The position numbers and the translations under genes were made by a program. This document shows, one piece after another, positions 28,083 to 38,117 of a DNA stretch of 64,000 nt. The DNA is from Allobosea lathyri. GTDB taxonomy: Bacteria > Pseudomonadota > Alphaproteobacteria > Rhizobiales > Beijerinckiaceae. Under the pieces are notes generated by a model. It did not search any database. It was not told the origin of the DNA and saw only the letters and a list, made by a program, of their open reading frames with translations. The stretch lies in contig NZ_FNUY01000006.1 in the NCBI RefSeq assembly GCF_900108245.1, forward strand, positions 124,001 to 188,000, written 5' to 3'. Within the stretch, counting starts at the first letter, position 1. Each line of letters opens with the position of its first letter.

Positions 28083-28640
28083 TCAGCGGGCGCGCCGGTA
28101 ATGCATGGCGACGGCGCCGCTGCGGAGCGGGGTGGCCGAGATCAGCTCGAGCCGTCGCGTACTGGGCAGCCCGCTCTGGTAGAGGGTTGGCCCGTGGCCG
28201 GCGATCCTGGGGTGGACGAGGAGATTGTACTCGTCGATCAGATCCAGCCGGTCCAGCTCGGTCGCGAGCTTACCGCTACCCAGGAGCACGCCGGCCGGGG
28301 TCGCGTCCTTGAGCCTCTGCACGCCGGTGTGCAGATCGCCGGCGATGTGGTGGCTGTTGGTCCAAGGGAAGGCCTTTCGCGTCGACGACACCACGTATTT
28401 CGGCTTGGCCTCCAGCTTGACCGCCCACTCGCGTATCGCCGGCGGCGCCTCCTCGTCGCCGCGGGCGACTGCCGGCCAGTAGCTCTCCATCATTTCGTAG
28501 GTGACGCGACCCCACAGCATCGCCCCGCCCTCGTCCATAAGGCGGGTGAAGAAGGCGTGCGTCTCGTCGTCGGCGATTCCCTCCTGGTGGTCGACGCAGC
28601 CGTCCAGGGTGACGTTGATGCTGAAGGTCAATAGTCCCAT
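28083..28640 (-). CDS. Dihydrofolate reductase-like protein (RibD C-terminal family)
   Basis: A 185-residue protein with TFSINVTLDGCVDHQEG, LWGRVTYEMMESYWP, the VVSSTRKAFPW strand and GVLLGSGKLATELDRLDLIDEY, the pattern of the small DHFR/RibD-C family. It likely binds NADPH, but the substrate is unknown. True folate reductases differ at the active site. A single gene starting at ATG 28640. Confidence 0.88.
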   Translation of the reverse strand: MGLLTFSINVTLDGCVDHQEGIADDETHAFFTRLMDEGGAMLWGRVTYEMMESYWPAVARGDEEAPPAIREWAVKLEAKPKYVVSSTRKAFPWTNSHHIAGDLHTGVQRLKDATPAGVLLGSGKLATELDRLDLIDEYNLLVHPRIAGHGPTLYQSGLPSTRRLELISATPLRSGAVAMHYRRAR

Positions 28641-28865
28641 GCGGCGAGTCTAAGCCATACAATGGAGAACAGGTAGGCCAATTGCTCGTGGTTGATGTTG
28701 AGCTTCCGCAATGGCTCGGAGGCAGACGTTCATCAGGCGCTCCCCGTATACCAAGAACTTGCAGGGCGCCGGAGTATTCGAGCACGGTCTCTGGAACCGC
28801 CCCGGACCTGGCGTCGTTGGTCCATCGTCCATGACGGCGAAACGCCCAGAACGCGTGAGGTTACG

Positions 28866-29267
28866 ATGAAGCTTTCGGGGGGCTGCAACTGCGGACAGGT
28901 CCGCTACGAACTCGATGGCGAGCCCATCCGCGTCGGCATCTGCCATTGCGAGACCTGCCGCAAGGAGTCGGGCTCGGCTTTCTCCTTCTTCGGGATCTGG
29001 CCCAGGGCCAGCGCAACCCTGTCGGGCGAACTCGGATGCTGGCAGAGCCGGGCGGGAGGCGATCGCTTCTGCCCGAAATGCGGTTCATCGCTGTTTTGCT
29101 GGAGCGACGATTCCGACGAGATCGAAATCAAGCTTGGCACATTGGACGGCCCGCCCAGCGCGCTCATGCCAGGCTATGAGCTCTGGACCATTCGCCGGGA
29201 GCCGTGGCTGGCCCATCAGACGGGTGCGGAGCAGCACATGCGTGATCGCCAGGATTCTGACGGCTGA
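28866..29267 (+). CDS. GFA family protein (glutathione-dependent formaldehyde-activating type)
   Basis: A 133-residue zinc protein with the cysteine sets CNCGQVRY, CHCETCRKESGS and FCPKCGSSLF that bind two zinc ions in the Gfa/CENP-V fold. Members were linked to S-hydroxymethylglutathione formation, though for most the role is unproved. The ATG at 28866 has GAGG five bases upstream; the frame is open from 28692, but that part overlaps repeat-like sequence. Confidence 0.9.
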   Translation: MKLSGGCNCGQVRYELDGEPIRVGICHCETCRKESGSAFSFFGIWPRASATLSGELGCWQSRAGGDRFCPKCGSSLFCWSDDSDEIEIKLGTLDGPPSALMPGYELWTIRREPWLAHQTGAEQHMRDRQDSDG

Positions 29268-29311
29268 CGCCGGAACTGGACGGCCAGAGCTTGATGATTC
29301 TCCGGGGAAAC

Positions 29312-29477
29312 ACGCCGTCATCCTGGGCGCAGCGAAGCGGAGGCCCGGGATCCATCGTAGGGCCAAGTCATTGCCAGAATCGGCGCTCTACGATGGATCC
29401 CGGAGCTGCGCGGCGGAGCCTGTCCTCGGGCCTGCCGAAGGCAGGACCCGGGGGCCGCCTGGCCAGGATGACGGCAT
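29312..29477. repeat. Palindromic intergenic repeat, family A (enlarged)
   Basis: Family-A inverted repeat beginning GCCGTCATCCTGGGCGC and ending CCAGGATGACGGC, with a larger centre that includes TCGGGCCTGCCGAAGGCAGGACCCGG, itself a hairpin (read with the break at AAGG). It lies between the convergent GFA and 404-residue protein genes. Confidence 0.8.
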
Positions 29478-29501
29478 GTTTCCGAGCCAACACAGCATGC
29501 G

Positions 29502-30716
29502 TCAGCGCCAGCGGTTGAAGGCGTCGGTGAGCGTCTGGCTTCCCGAAAAACCCTTCTCGAAGGTGATTATGCCGCGCCGGCCCGACGCGAAGCGCACGGG
29601 CACGTCGATCCAGCTGCGGTTCAGGATCAGGTCCAGATTGCGCTCGACCTCGACGGGCACGTTCGAGAGCGCCGCGACGAAGAGGTTGTCGCCCAGCGCG
29701 GAATTGATCGCCGAGAGCGGCGCGCCGCGCTCGCCCTCATCGGTCTTGAACTGGGGCACGCCGACCTCGCGCACCGCCTGCGTCGCCGGATCGCCCGTGC
29801 TGGTGAAGCGCAGGCCGATGATATGCGAGGCGGGGAAGGCCGTGTCGGTGTTGCGGCGAATGGTGAAGTCGAGGCCGAGACCCTCTTCCGGGATGTCGAT
29901 CGTGGCGCGCACGATCGTTTCCACAGGGCGGCCCTGGCCGGCGCTCTCGCTGTCCAGCCGCCAGAAGACGCGGCCGGTGATGGCGCGCGGCTGCTGCGGG
30001 TTCTCGGGCACCTCGATGTAGAGGATGGCACGCTGGGCCACGGCGATGTCGCTGCCCTGAGCGGGTGCGGTCGCCGTTCCGCCGGGGCGTGTCGGAGATG
30101 TCGCGCCGGGTTCGCCGACGCGCTCGTTGATCTTGCCGCCGCTATCGGGCTGCGCCGGCTGGGCCGGGCTTTCGACATGGCGCGCGGCCATCTCCGGCGC
30201 CTTGACCTTGTTGACGTAATAGGCGGCGGCAGCGATGGCGGCCACGGCGATGGCCACGCCGGTGCCGACGATCGCGGTGCGGACATGGCCGGGATTGACC
30301 CGGGCCTCGCGCGGCGGCGCGACGCGCGGTCGCATCGGCTGCGGCTCGGGGTTGTCCTGCGGCAGCTCGTCGAAATCCCGGTCCCCCGGCGAGGGCAGCG
30401 GCGCGAACTCGGCCTGCTTCTCGACCGGCGAGGGTCCGGGCGCTTCGGTCTGCGGGGCCGGCTCCGGCGCCCATAGCGGGGGCTCCTCCGCGGCTGGCGC
30501 AGGCGCGGGTTCGTAATCGGCCTCGATCTTCGCCACGGCTTCGTCGAGCGAGAGACGCTCGCGCATGATCTCGGCCTCGCCGAGCGGCGGGTCGAGACTG
30601 CGCAGCTGCGTCACGAGCGCGGTCCTGGCCCGATCGTAGATGGCGCGACGCGCCTCCGGCGATGGATCGGGCAGACCGGCGACCGCCCGTGCCAGGATGG
30701 GATAGAAATCGGCCAT
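29502..30716 (-). CDS. Conserved membrane-anchored protein of unknown function
   Basis: A 404-residue protein. The cytoplasmic N-terminus (DFYPILARAVAGLPDPSPEA, RRAIYDRARTALVTQLR) is helical and conserved in relatives; a proline/glutamate-rich stretch (about 75-140) leads to one membrane helix (about 150-168), then a disordered linker and a beta-rich C-terminal domain (about 230-404). The layout is like an envelope sensor or adapter. I do not recognise a named family. It lies 31 bases behind purA on the same strand and may be co-transcribed. Confidence 0.75.
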   Translation of the reverse strand: MADFYPILARAVAGLPDPSPEARRAIYDRARTALVTQLRSLDPPLGEAEIMRERLSLDEAVAKIEADYEPAPAPAAEEPPLWAPEPAPQTEAPGPSPVEKQAEFAPLPSPGDRDFDELPQDNPEPQPMRPRVAPPREARVNPGHVRTAIVGTGVAIAVAAIAAAAYYVNKVKAPEMAARHVESPAQPAQPDSGGKINERVGEPGATSPTRPGGTATAPAQGSDIAVAQRAILYIEVPENPQQPRAITGRVFWRLDSESAGQGRPVETIVRATIDIPEEGLGLDFTIRRNTDTAFPASHIIGLRFTSTGDPATQAVREVGVPQFKTDEGERGAPLSAINSALGDNLFVAALSNVPVEVERNLDLILNRSWIDVPVRFASGRRGIITFEKGFSGSQTLTDAFNRWR

Positions 30717-30747
30717 TGGCCTCACTTGTCGCTGTTGGGCGGTTCCG

Positions 30748-32040
<1,293 letters not shown>

Positions 32041-32097
32041 GGTTCAAGGTTTCCTGCTTGTCTTGCCAGCGTGATCAGTAGCAAGCGCCGCACACAT

Positions 32098-32126
32098 GAA
32101 AAACCCCGACGCAAGGCCGGGGTTTC
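32098..32126 (-). terminator. Strong intrinsic terminator upstream of purA
   Basis: On the minus strand AAACCCCG, loop GCCTTGCGT, CGGGGTTT is followed by a T run. It points leftward, yet no minus-strand protein gene lies to its right, so it ends either a small RNA or the purA leader (attenuator). Confidence 0.7.
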
Positions 32127-32275
32127 GGGGCAGTTCCTTGCAAGCCCTCATGGGCCAACAATGCGGCGAGGTCAAGATCGCGGCTGCATCGCACTGTCGC
32201 CCGGTCTCCTGTCGGCGGGCGAATGGGACAGGAAACGCGTTTGTTTCTGGGTCTGTGGCAGCCTTTCCATGCGAA
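32127..32275 (-). ncRNA. Candidate structured RNA or purA leader
   Basis: The 354-bp gap between purA and the monooxygenase gene has no ORF on the minus strand, but shows paired segments: TCGC/GCGA and GGCTGC/GCAGCC (32257-32274 with 32178-32187) enclosing a CGCCCG/CGGGCG hairpin, followed by the terminator at 32098. This could be a small regulatory RNA or an attenuated leader. No known RNA family was recognised. Confidence 0.3.
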
Positions 32276-32394
32276 CGTCGGGTGCTGTGATGCTGTCACG
32301 ACATGACCATCGTCTCGTGGATGAGGTGGCGCTCGCCTGTCGTTTTCAGGCCGAGCGCCATCGCGCAAAGAGAGAACGAGGTTAGGACGGCTTC

Positions 32395-32703
32395 ATGCTG
32401 AAGGTGATCGCCGAGGATTTTATCAAGCCTGAATTCGTCGAGGTCGTCACGCCGCTTTACCGCGAACTCGTCGACAGGACGCGAGAAGAGCAGCGCTGCA
32501 TCTCCTATGATCTTTTCATCGACCAGAAGGATGCGGGGCATTTCGTCTTCATCGAGGAATGGCCTGATCATCAGGCGCTTGAGACGCATTGCCAGACCGA
32601 GCATTTCAGACGGCTAGTTCCGTTGATCGACGAATATCGCAGGGCTGAGGGCAGCTACATCCTGATGGAGCCATTCCCGGCGGCAGGGTCGCAGGTGGGA
32701 TAA
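32395..32703 (+). CDS. Antibiotic-biosynthesis-type monooxygenase (YgiN-like quinol monooxygenase)
   Basis: A 102-residue ABM-fold protein with VIAEDFIKPEFVEVV, CISYDLFIDQ, HFVFIEEWPDHQALETHCQT and HFRRLVPLI, the usual order for YgiN/LsrG-like dimeric proteins. It probably acts on quinols or a related small aromatic. TTAGGACGGCTTC stands before the ATG. A single gene, about 145 bases before the phosphatase gene. Confidence 0.87.
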   Translation: MLKVIAEDFIKPEFVEVVTPLYRELVDRTREEQRCISYDLFIDQKDAGHFVFIEEWPDHQALETHCQTEHFRRLVPLIDEYRRAEGSYILMEPFPAAGSQVG

Positions 32704-32847
32704 GCCGGCGCAGGATTTGCGAGGCTCCCTCGTTGCATGGGAGCGTGTTGTTCCTGTCGGTTGATCCAACCGGATGTCGCCGGTAGACGACACTGGACAC
32801 GGCCGCCTCAATGGTCGGTCCAGCTTCCAAGCCAGCCGGTGTTTTCG

Positions 32848-33426
32848 ATGAAATCCCTCGCCATCTCCACGCTGACGATCTGCGGCATCGACGAACTCGT
32901 GCTGCAGAGCACGCGCAAGGTCACGCATGTCCTGTCCGTGCTCGATCCTGACCTGCCGGAGATCGAGGCTTTCGGGACATATGGCGAGCACAGCCGCGTG
33001 ACGCTGCGCTTCCACGACATCATCGATCCCGCGACGGGCAAGATCGTGCCGCAGGCCGCGCATGTCGCCGACATCCTGCGTTTCGGCGAGAGCCTGAAGC
33101 AGTCCGCCTCCGGCCGCGTCGAGGGGCATCTGCTGGTGCATTGCCATATGGGCATCTCGCGCTCGACGGCGGCGATGCTGTCCTTGCTGGCGCAGGTCAA
33201 TCCCGACGAATCGGAGGATGGGCTGTTCGAGCGCCTGCGCGCAGTGCGCCCGCAGGCCTGGCCGAACTCGCTGATGATCGGCTTCGCCGACGAGCAGCTC
33301 GGCCGGCAGGGCCGGCTGGTTGCAGCCCTGCGCCGGCATTACGGCCATCAGATCAAGGCCGATCCGAAATTCGTCGACTGGATGGAGCATCTCGGCCGCC
33401 GGCGCGAGCTGGAGATGGCGGCCTGA
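32848..33426 (+). CDS. Tyrosine phosphatase family protein
   Basis: A 192-residue dual-specificity-type phosphatase. The signature CHMGISRS gives the Cx5R loop (HCHMGISRSTAAML), and HDIIDP upstream supplies a general acid. Relatives in Hyphomicrobiales are annotated as tyrosine-protein phosphatase-like; the substrate is unknown. The start at 32848 gives the conserved SLAISTLTICGI strand; the frame is open further upstream without conservation. Confidence 0.88.
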   Translation: MKSLAISTLTICGIDELVLQSTRKVTHVLSVLDPDLPEIEAFGTYGEHSRVTLRFHDIIDPATGKIVPQAAHVADILRFGESLKQSASGRVEGHLLVHCHMGISRSTAAMLSLLAQVNPDESEDGLFERLRAVRPQAWPNSLMIGFADEQLGRQGRLVAALRRHYGHQIKADPKFVDWMEHLGRRRELEMAA

Positions 33427-33449
33427 GTGCCCGTTTGGAAATTCCTACA

Positions 33450-33567
33450 GCCCTCATCCTGAGGACCATTTCGTCAGGAATGGCGTCTCGAAGGATGCTC
33501 CAGATGGTTCGGGAGCCTCCTGAACCATCCTTCGAGACGCCGCTTCGCGGCTCCTCAGGATGAGGTC
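33450..33567. repeat. Palindromic intergenic repeat, family B
   Basis: CCCTCATCCTGAGGACC ... CGTCTCGAAGGATG ... CATCCTTCGAGACGCC ... GGCTCCTCAGGATGAGG. It lies between the convergent phosphatase and MuiA-like genes. Confidence 0.85.
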
Positions 33568-33602
33568 TGAATCAAACAGTCTCTGAGCTGCCATTCAGCC
33601 TG

Positions 33603-35318
33603 TCAGTTGACCGGACGTGCCTCGGGCAGCGGCTGCGGCGCGTAGCTGACCTCGCGATCACCAGGCCATTTGATGCGGTAGGCGAGCTTGATCTCCTTCT
33701 CGGCGCCGGGCGCGAGATCGAAGGTCCAGGCCGAAACGCCGCGCCTCGTGCCGACCTGCTTTTCGGTTGGCGGCGTGGTCTGTGCGGCAATCGTCTCGAT
33801 GGTGATCGCCGAGCTTTCCGAGAAGGGCACGCGCTCGGTCACGGTCACCTTGACGGCTTGCGCGTGCAGGCTCTTCACCACCGTCCTGAATTCGCGCAGG
33901 TCGGTGCGGCTCTGTCCGAGCCAGGTCGGCTCGTTCTCGCGGCGGCGCACCGGCGCGCGGCTGACCTTCAGCTTGTCGTCGGCGCCGAAGCCGAGCTCGA
34001 CCTTGTCGCCGGGTGCGACGAGCCCGATCTGGCCGCGCCCGATATAAGTGCCGTCGCGGTGCAGGAAGACGGCGCCCGGCAGCAGGGGCGCCTCCTGTTC
34101 ATGGATGAAGGCGGCTTCGAGATAGGCGGTCTCCTCCAGCTCCGGCGTGATGCGGGCCGACAGGGCAGGCTCTATGCGGCTCTGGCTGAGGATGACGGTT
34201 TTCGAGGAACCATCCTGGGGGATCGCGACCCGGCCCGGCACCTGGAAGCTCGCCTGATAGGTTCCGGCATCGAGCTGCGCCGTCTCGACCTCGGCCGGGC
34301 GCATCTCGGCGGCGCGGGCGGTCTTGTCGGCTTCGGCCTCGGCCGCCGCCTGAGCCGCCGCCTTGGCCCTGGCGGCGGCCATGGGGGCTGGCGCCATGCG
34401 CTGCCGGGTCTCGTAAAGGACCGGGGGCTCGAAGAACATCACCTGCATCGCCGGCAGGTCGGGCGCGCGGGTTCCGCCGGCCGAGCGGGTCGTCGACAGG
34501 GTCAGCCCGACATCGCTCCAGTCCTCGCCGGTGCGCTGGCGCAGTTCGGCGCGGCGCACCAGGTTGATCTCGGGCCTGGCGGTGGTGGTCGCGAGCCTCG
34601 CCTCATAGACCGGCGTCCAGCTCGCGCCGCTGACGCGGTAGCTCACGGCGAATTCGGCCGCGACCGGCGCGTTCGCCTCGACGGCGATGGCGACGTCGCG
34701 CTTCGGTGCGCCGGGACGGCCGGGGCGCGGCTTCGCGCGCTCCAGCGCTTCGATCTCGGAGGCGACATCGCCGGCGCGGGTGCGGGCGGTGCGCAGTTCG
34801 TCATTGACCTTGACCAGCGCGGTGCCGATCGCATCGAACACCGCCGGCCAGTCGGCCACAGGCAGGGCCTTGCCGTCGGGGCCGAGCTTGTCGGGGCCGG
34901 TCTGGCCGAAGCGCTCGATGGTGGCGCGCTTGGTCTCGATGGCGCTGATCGTGCCCTCCAGCGTCGCCTTCTCCTGCTGCAACGCCTTGAGCTTGCCTTC
35001 GATCACAGTGTCCAGCACGGGCCTGGCCTCGCCCGGGGTGATGCGGACATCGACCGCGCCGACCGAGAAGGCGCCGTTTCCGGGTCCTTCCGAATAGCTT
35101 TTGCCCTCGACGCGGATCGAGGCCGGGTCGATCGTCGCCGGCAGGCCGCGCAGCACGATCTGCGAGGCCCCCTGAAGCAGCTCGGCCTTGCCCAGCCGCG
35201 TGACCACCGCGCCATCGGGATAGACGGTCACGCGGTCGATCCGCGAGGACAGCTCGATTTCGGCTGCGCCCGCAAAGCTCGGCGCGACGATCAGGGCGGC
35301 GGCAAGGCTGGTTTTCAT
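33603..35318 (-). CDS. Mucoidy inhibitor MuiA-like protein (DUF4140/DUF4139)
   Basis: A 571-residue exported protein. Residues 1-18 are a signal peptide (TSLAAALIVAPSFAGAA). The N-terminal DUF4140 part opens with SRIDRVTVYPDGAVVTR, a coiled coil follows (about 100-190), and the DUF4139 domain has YRVSGASWTPVYEAR and LTLSTTRSAGG. MuiA was linked to capsule or mucoidy control in enterobacteria; the mechanism is unknown. A GGGGAACACC ribosome site precedes the ATG. It is a single gene flanked by repeats. Confidence 0.88.
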   Translation of the reverse strand: MKTSLAAALIVAPSFAGAAEIELSSRIDRVTVYPDGAVVTRLGKAELLQGASQIVLRGLPATIDPASIRVEGKSYSEGPGNGAFSVGAVDVRITPGEARPVLDTVIEGKLKALQQEKATLEGTISAIETKRATIERFGQTGPDKLGPDGKALPVADWPAVFDAIGTALVKVNDELRTARTRAGDVASEIEALERAKPRPGRPGAPKRDVAIAVEANAPVAAEFAVSYRVSGASWTPVYEARLATTTARPEINLVRRAELRQRTGEDWSDVGLTLSTTRSAGGTRAPDLPAMQVMFFEPPVLYETRQRMAPAPMAAARAKAAAQAAAEAEADKTARAAEMRPAEVETAQLDAGTYQASFQVPGRVAIPQDGSSKTVILSQSRIEPALSARITPELEETAYLEAAFIHEQEAPLLPGAVFLHRDGTYIGRGQIGLVAPGDKVELGFGADDKLKVSRAPVRRRENEPTWLGQSRTDLREFRTVVKSLHAQAVKVTVTERVPFSESSAITIETIAAQTTPPTEKQVGTRRGVSAWTFDLAPGAEKEIKLAYRIKWPGDREVSYAPQPLPEARPVN

Positions 35319-35500
35319 GTGGTGTTCCCCTCCAAATCACGTGGCCGTGATAGGCGGGTCGGAATTCGACGCGGCCAAGGCGGAATTGGGCCGGAATGCG
35401 TTTAGCGGCGCCTTATCGGTTAAGAGGCGGCGTGCGCTTGGGGGGATGTGAGCCGAAAAGGATTACGTTTTCAGCAGGCGCGCCTTCATCGAAGAAAAGG
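35319..35500. other. Promoter-side gap of the muiA-like gene
   Basis: The 463-base gap 35319-35781 holds this unique stretch, then a family-A repeat and a family-B repeat back to back. No ORF or RNA gene is seen. Confidence 0.5.
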
Positions 35501-35611
35501 CCGTCATCCCGGGCGCAGCGCAGCGAAGACCCGGGATCCATTCCGGAGCGCAGGTCGGCCATGCTCAGGAATGGATCCCGGGTCTCCCTGCGGTCGCCCG
35601 GGATGACGGCG
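35501..35611. repeat. Palindromic intergenic repeat, family A
   Basis: CCGTCATCCCGGGCGCAG ... GACCCGGGATCCATTCC ... GGAATGGATCCCGGGTC ... CGCCCGGGATGACGGC. A near-perfect copy. Confidence 0.9.
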
Positions 35612-35655
35612 CTTTGCTGGAGAAGTTGTTGATTCGACCGGACGCTTTTCCGGCT

Positions 35656-35774
35656 GGCCTCTGAGAAGCCATTCCCTCAGGAATGGCGGCTTAAAGGATG
35701 CTCGGATGAGGCTCCCGAACCATCTGGAGCATCCTTCGAGACGCCGCCTCGCGGCTCCTCAGGATGAGGGCTGA
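35656..35774. repeat. Palindromic intergenic repeat, family B (diverged)
   Basis: The left half is degraded (GCCATTCCCTCAGGAATGGCGGC) and the right half is well kept (CATCCTTCGAGACGCC ... GGCTCCTCAGGATGAGGGC). Confidence 0.75.
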
Positions 35775-35781
35775 GAACCCC

Positions 35782-36663
35782 TCAGGCCCGGCCGCGGGCG
35801 CTCGTCTGCGGGAGGACGCGGTGGTTCAGGAAATTGCGCAGCTCGGTGACGCGGCGCCCGGCGTCGAGAACCTCTGCGTCGAGCCCATGGGCCCAGGCGA
35901 GATCATGGCGCGTGGGCTCGGCGTCGAGCGTGTGCAGATCCGTCAGCCAGTCGGTGGCCGAGGCTTCGTCGCGGCGGAAGCCTTCCTCGATCAGGATCGG
36001 CACCATCCGGCCCAGGATGGAGGCGACCTGTCGCAGCGGGAATTCGGGGTGGTACTGCACGCCCCAGAACACGCCGCCATCATGGCTGATCTCGGCCGCC
36101 TGCACGCTGCTATAGGCGTTCGAGGCCAGCACCGTCGTTCCGCCCGGCGGCAGCGTGATCGTGTCGAGATGGATTGCGGGCGCATCGAATGAGAGCGGGC
36201 GGCCGGCGAGCAGCGGGTGGCTGCGCCCGGCCTCGCTCGGCGTGATCTTGCGCGCAAAGCCGACCTCGCGGCCATTGGGGTTGGCGGTGACGGTACCGCC
36301 GGCCGCGACTGCGCCCATCTGGATGCCCCAGCAGGAGCCGAAGCAGGGCGTGCCGCTGGCATAGATCGCGCGCATCAGCTCGATCTGGCGCGTCACGGCC
36401 GGCTCGATCTGGTAGATGTGCAGATGGGAGCCGGTCAGGAAGATGCCGTCATAGGATTGCAGGCCGGCGCCATCGGGCAGGTTCGCGCCGGCATCCGCTG
36501 GCAGGCAGATGTCGGTGATGGCTCCGGGCACGATCGCCGTCACTTCGGCTGCATAGGCCTCGCCGGGCTGCGTGCCATAGCCGGCGGCATGGTTCTCGCG
36601 CTGCTCGCGGGTGTTGCCATCGACGACGAGCAGCCGAAGCGGGCGGGAAGATGGGCTGATCAT
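35782..36663 (-). CDS. Class I glutamine amidotransferase-like protein
   Basis: A 293-residue protein of the GMP-synthase-type GATase family. The nucleophile lies in CFGSCWGIQMGAVAAGG and the His-Glu pair in GVQYHPEFPL, so the Cys-His-Glu triad is complete. There is no synthetase domain, so it acts on an unknown amide such as gamma-glutamyl compounds. The C-terminus adds about 50 residues. ATG at 36663. Confidence 0.87.
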   Translation of the reverse strand: MISPSSRPLRLLVVDGNTREQRENHAAGYGTQPGEAYAAEVTAIVPGAITDICLPADAGANLPDGAGLQSYDGIFLTGSHLHIYQIEPAVTRQIELMRAIYASGTPCFGSCWGIQMGAVAAGGTVTANPNGREVGFARKITPSEAGRSHPLLAGRPLSFDAPAIHLDTITLPPGGTTVLASNAYSSVQAAEISHDGGVFWGVQYHPEFPLRQVASILGRMVPILIEEGFRRDEASATDWLTDLHTLDAEPTRHDLAWAHGLDAEVLDAGRRVTELRNFLNHRVLPQTSARGRA

Positions 36664-36774
36664 GGCGGATTGCGTCCGGCGACGGGGAGCGTTGCGCCTC
36701 CTCTCATAGGAGGCGGGGCGTGCGCAAGGGTATAAGCACGCCCCCTAACACAGGCGCCCATTTTGCAACCAGCC

Positions 36775-37680
36775 ATGACATTGCCGCAGCGAGCCTGGGC
36801 GAACGCCTATCTGCTGCTCACGCTGACCACGCTGATGTGGGCCGGCAACGCCGTCGCCAGCAGGCTCGCGGTGGGCAATATTTCGCCGATGGCGCTGACC
36901 TCGCTGCGCTGGATCGCGGTCTGCGCGATCCTGCCGTTCATGCTGCGGCACGAGCTGAAGCATTATGCGCCGGTGCTTCTGGCGCATCGCTGGCTGATCA
37001 TCGGGCTGGGCTCGCTCGGCTTCACCGTCTTCAACGCCCTGATGTATCTCGCGGCCTATTCGACGACGGCGATCAATATCGGCATTCTGCAGGGGTCGAT
37101 CCCGGTATTCGTTCTCATCGGGGCGTTCCTTGCTTATCGCACGCCGATCGGCTTGCTGCAGGCGCTGGGCGTCACGGTGACGATCCTGGGCGTGCTGGTG
37201 ACGGCGAGCCGCGGCGATGTCTCGGTGCTGGCGACCTTCGCCTTCGTTCCCGGCGATCTCTGGATGATCATCGCCTGCGTGCTTTATGCGGGCTACACGG
37301 TGGGCATCCGCACGCGGCCGGCGGTGCCTGGACTGGTCTTCTTCACGGCGATGGCGATCGTTGCCTGCGTGATGTCGCTGCCCTTGCTGTTTGCCGAAAT
37401 CTGGAGCGGCCATTTCTTCTGGCCGACGATGAAGGGCTGGCTCATCCTCGCCTTCGTCGCGATCGGCCCCTCGATCATGTCGCAGCTCTTCTTCCTGCGT
37501 GCGGTGGAATTGATCGGCCCTGGCCGGGCCGGCGTCTTCGTCAATCTGGTGCCGGTTTTCGCGCCGATCCTGGCCGTCTTCATCCTCGGCGAGCAGCTTG
37601 CGCTCTATCACGCGTTGGCCCTGGCGCTGGTGCTCGGCGGTATCTTCATCGCCGAGAGGCTGGGCAAATCGGGCCGCTGA
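36775..37680 (+). CDS. DMT-family transporter (EamA type)
   Basis: A 301-residue membrane protein with about ten helices and two EamA repeats (LTTLMWAGNAVASRLAVGNI near the start; LFFLRAVELIGPGRAGVF in the second). It probably exports a metabolite or amino acid. The ATG at 36775 has no strong ribosome site; a TTG at 36763 is also possible. It is divergent from the amidotransferase. Confidence 0.85.
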   Translation: MTLPQRAWANAYLLLTLTTLMWAGNAVASRLAVGNISPMALTSLRWIAVCAILPFMLRHELKHYAPVLLAHRWLIIGLGSLGFTVFNALMYLAAYSTTAINIGILQGSIPVFVLIGAFLAYRTPIGLLQALGVTVTILGVLVTASRGDVSVLATFAFVPGDLWMIIACVLYAGYTVGIRTRPAVPGLVFFTAMAIVACVMSLPLLFAEIWSGHFFWPTMKGWLILAFVAIGPSIMSQLFFLRAVELIGPGRAGVFVNLVPVFAPILAVFILGEQLALYHALALALVLGGIFIAERLGKSGR

Positions 37681-37713
37681 GGCCTGGCGCAGGGCCTGAT
37701 TACCTCGGAAACG

Positions 37714-37866
37714 CGCCGTCATTCCGGGGCTTCGCGTCAGCGAAGAGCCCGGAACCCATAACCGCTGTGGATTCCGGATAGAGCGGGAAGAGTGCGGCCG
37801 GTCGTCAGAAACTGCGGTTCTGGGTTCCTGGCTCAGGCCTTCGGCCTGCCCCGGAATGACGGCGCG
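37714..37866. repeat. Palindromic intergenic repeat, family A (enlarged)
   Basis: GCCGTCATTCCGGGGCTTCG ... ATGGATTCCGG-like centre ... CTGCCCCGGAATGACGGC. It also holds a GGTTCTGGGTTCC / GGAACCC pair. Confidence 0.75.
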
Positions 37867-37889
37867 TTTCCGAGCGTGAACCGCGCAGC

Positions 37890-38040
37890 TCAGCGCAACG
37901 CCGCGACCGCCGCCTTGGCCACGGCGGCATGGGCTGCCTCGCGGGTTTTCGAATCCGCCTGCGGCCCGGCGAGATAGATCGCGACGGCGAAGACGCGAAG
38001 GCGGCGTCGATCGGCGGCGCAGAAGGGCGCGTGTCATCAT
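37890..38040 (-). pseudogene. Possible small frameshifted gene
   Basis: On the minus strand a protein-like tail (VFAVAIYLAGPQADSKTR, then EAAHAAVAKAAVAALR and TGA at 37890) has no start in its own frame. An ATG pair at 38040/38037 opens a different frame (TRALLRRRSTPPSRL) that would need a one-base shift near 38000 to join it. It could be a decayed short gene or chance. The rest of the 37681-38117 gap is repeat. Confidence 0.3.
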
Positions 38041-38117
38041 AATGCAACCTATAGTAGCAATTCTGCGATTGAGTTACCCAAGGTAATTCAAATGTCAGCG
38101 GCAGGCGGAGGCGGCTC

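Noticed and set aside
32098..32275. tRNA or SRP RNA upstream of purA
   Set aside because: No T-loop consensus, acceptor stem or SRP tetraloop pattern could be found; only a generic structured-RNA call is supported.
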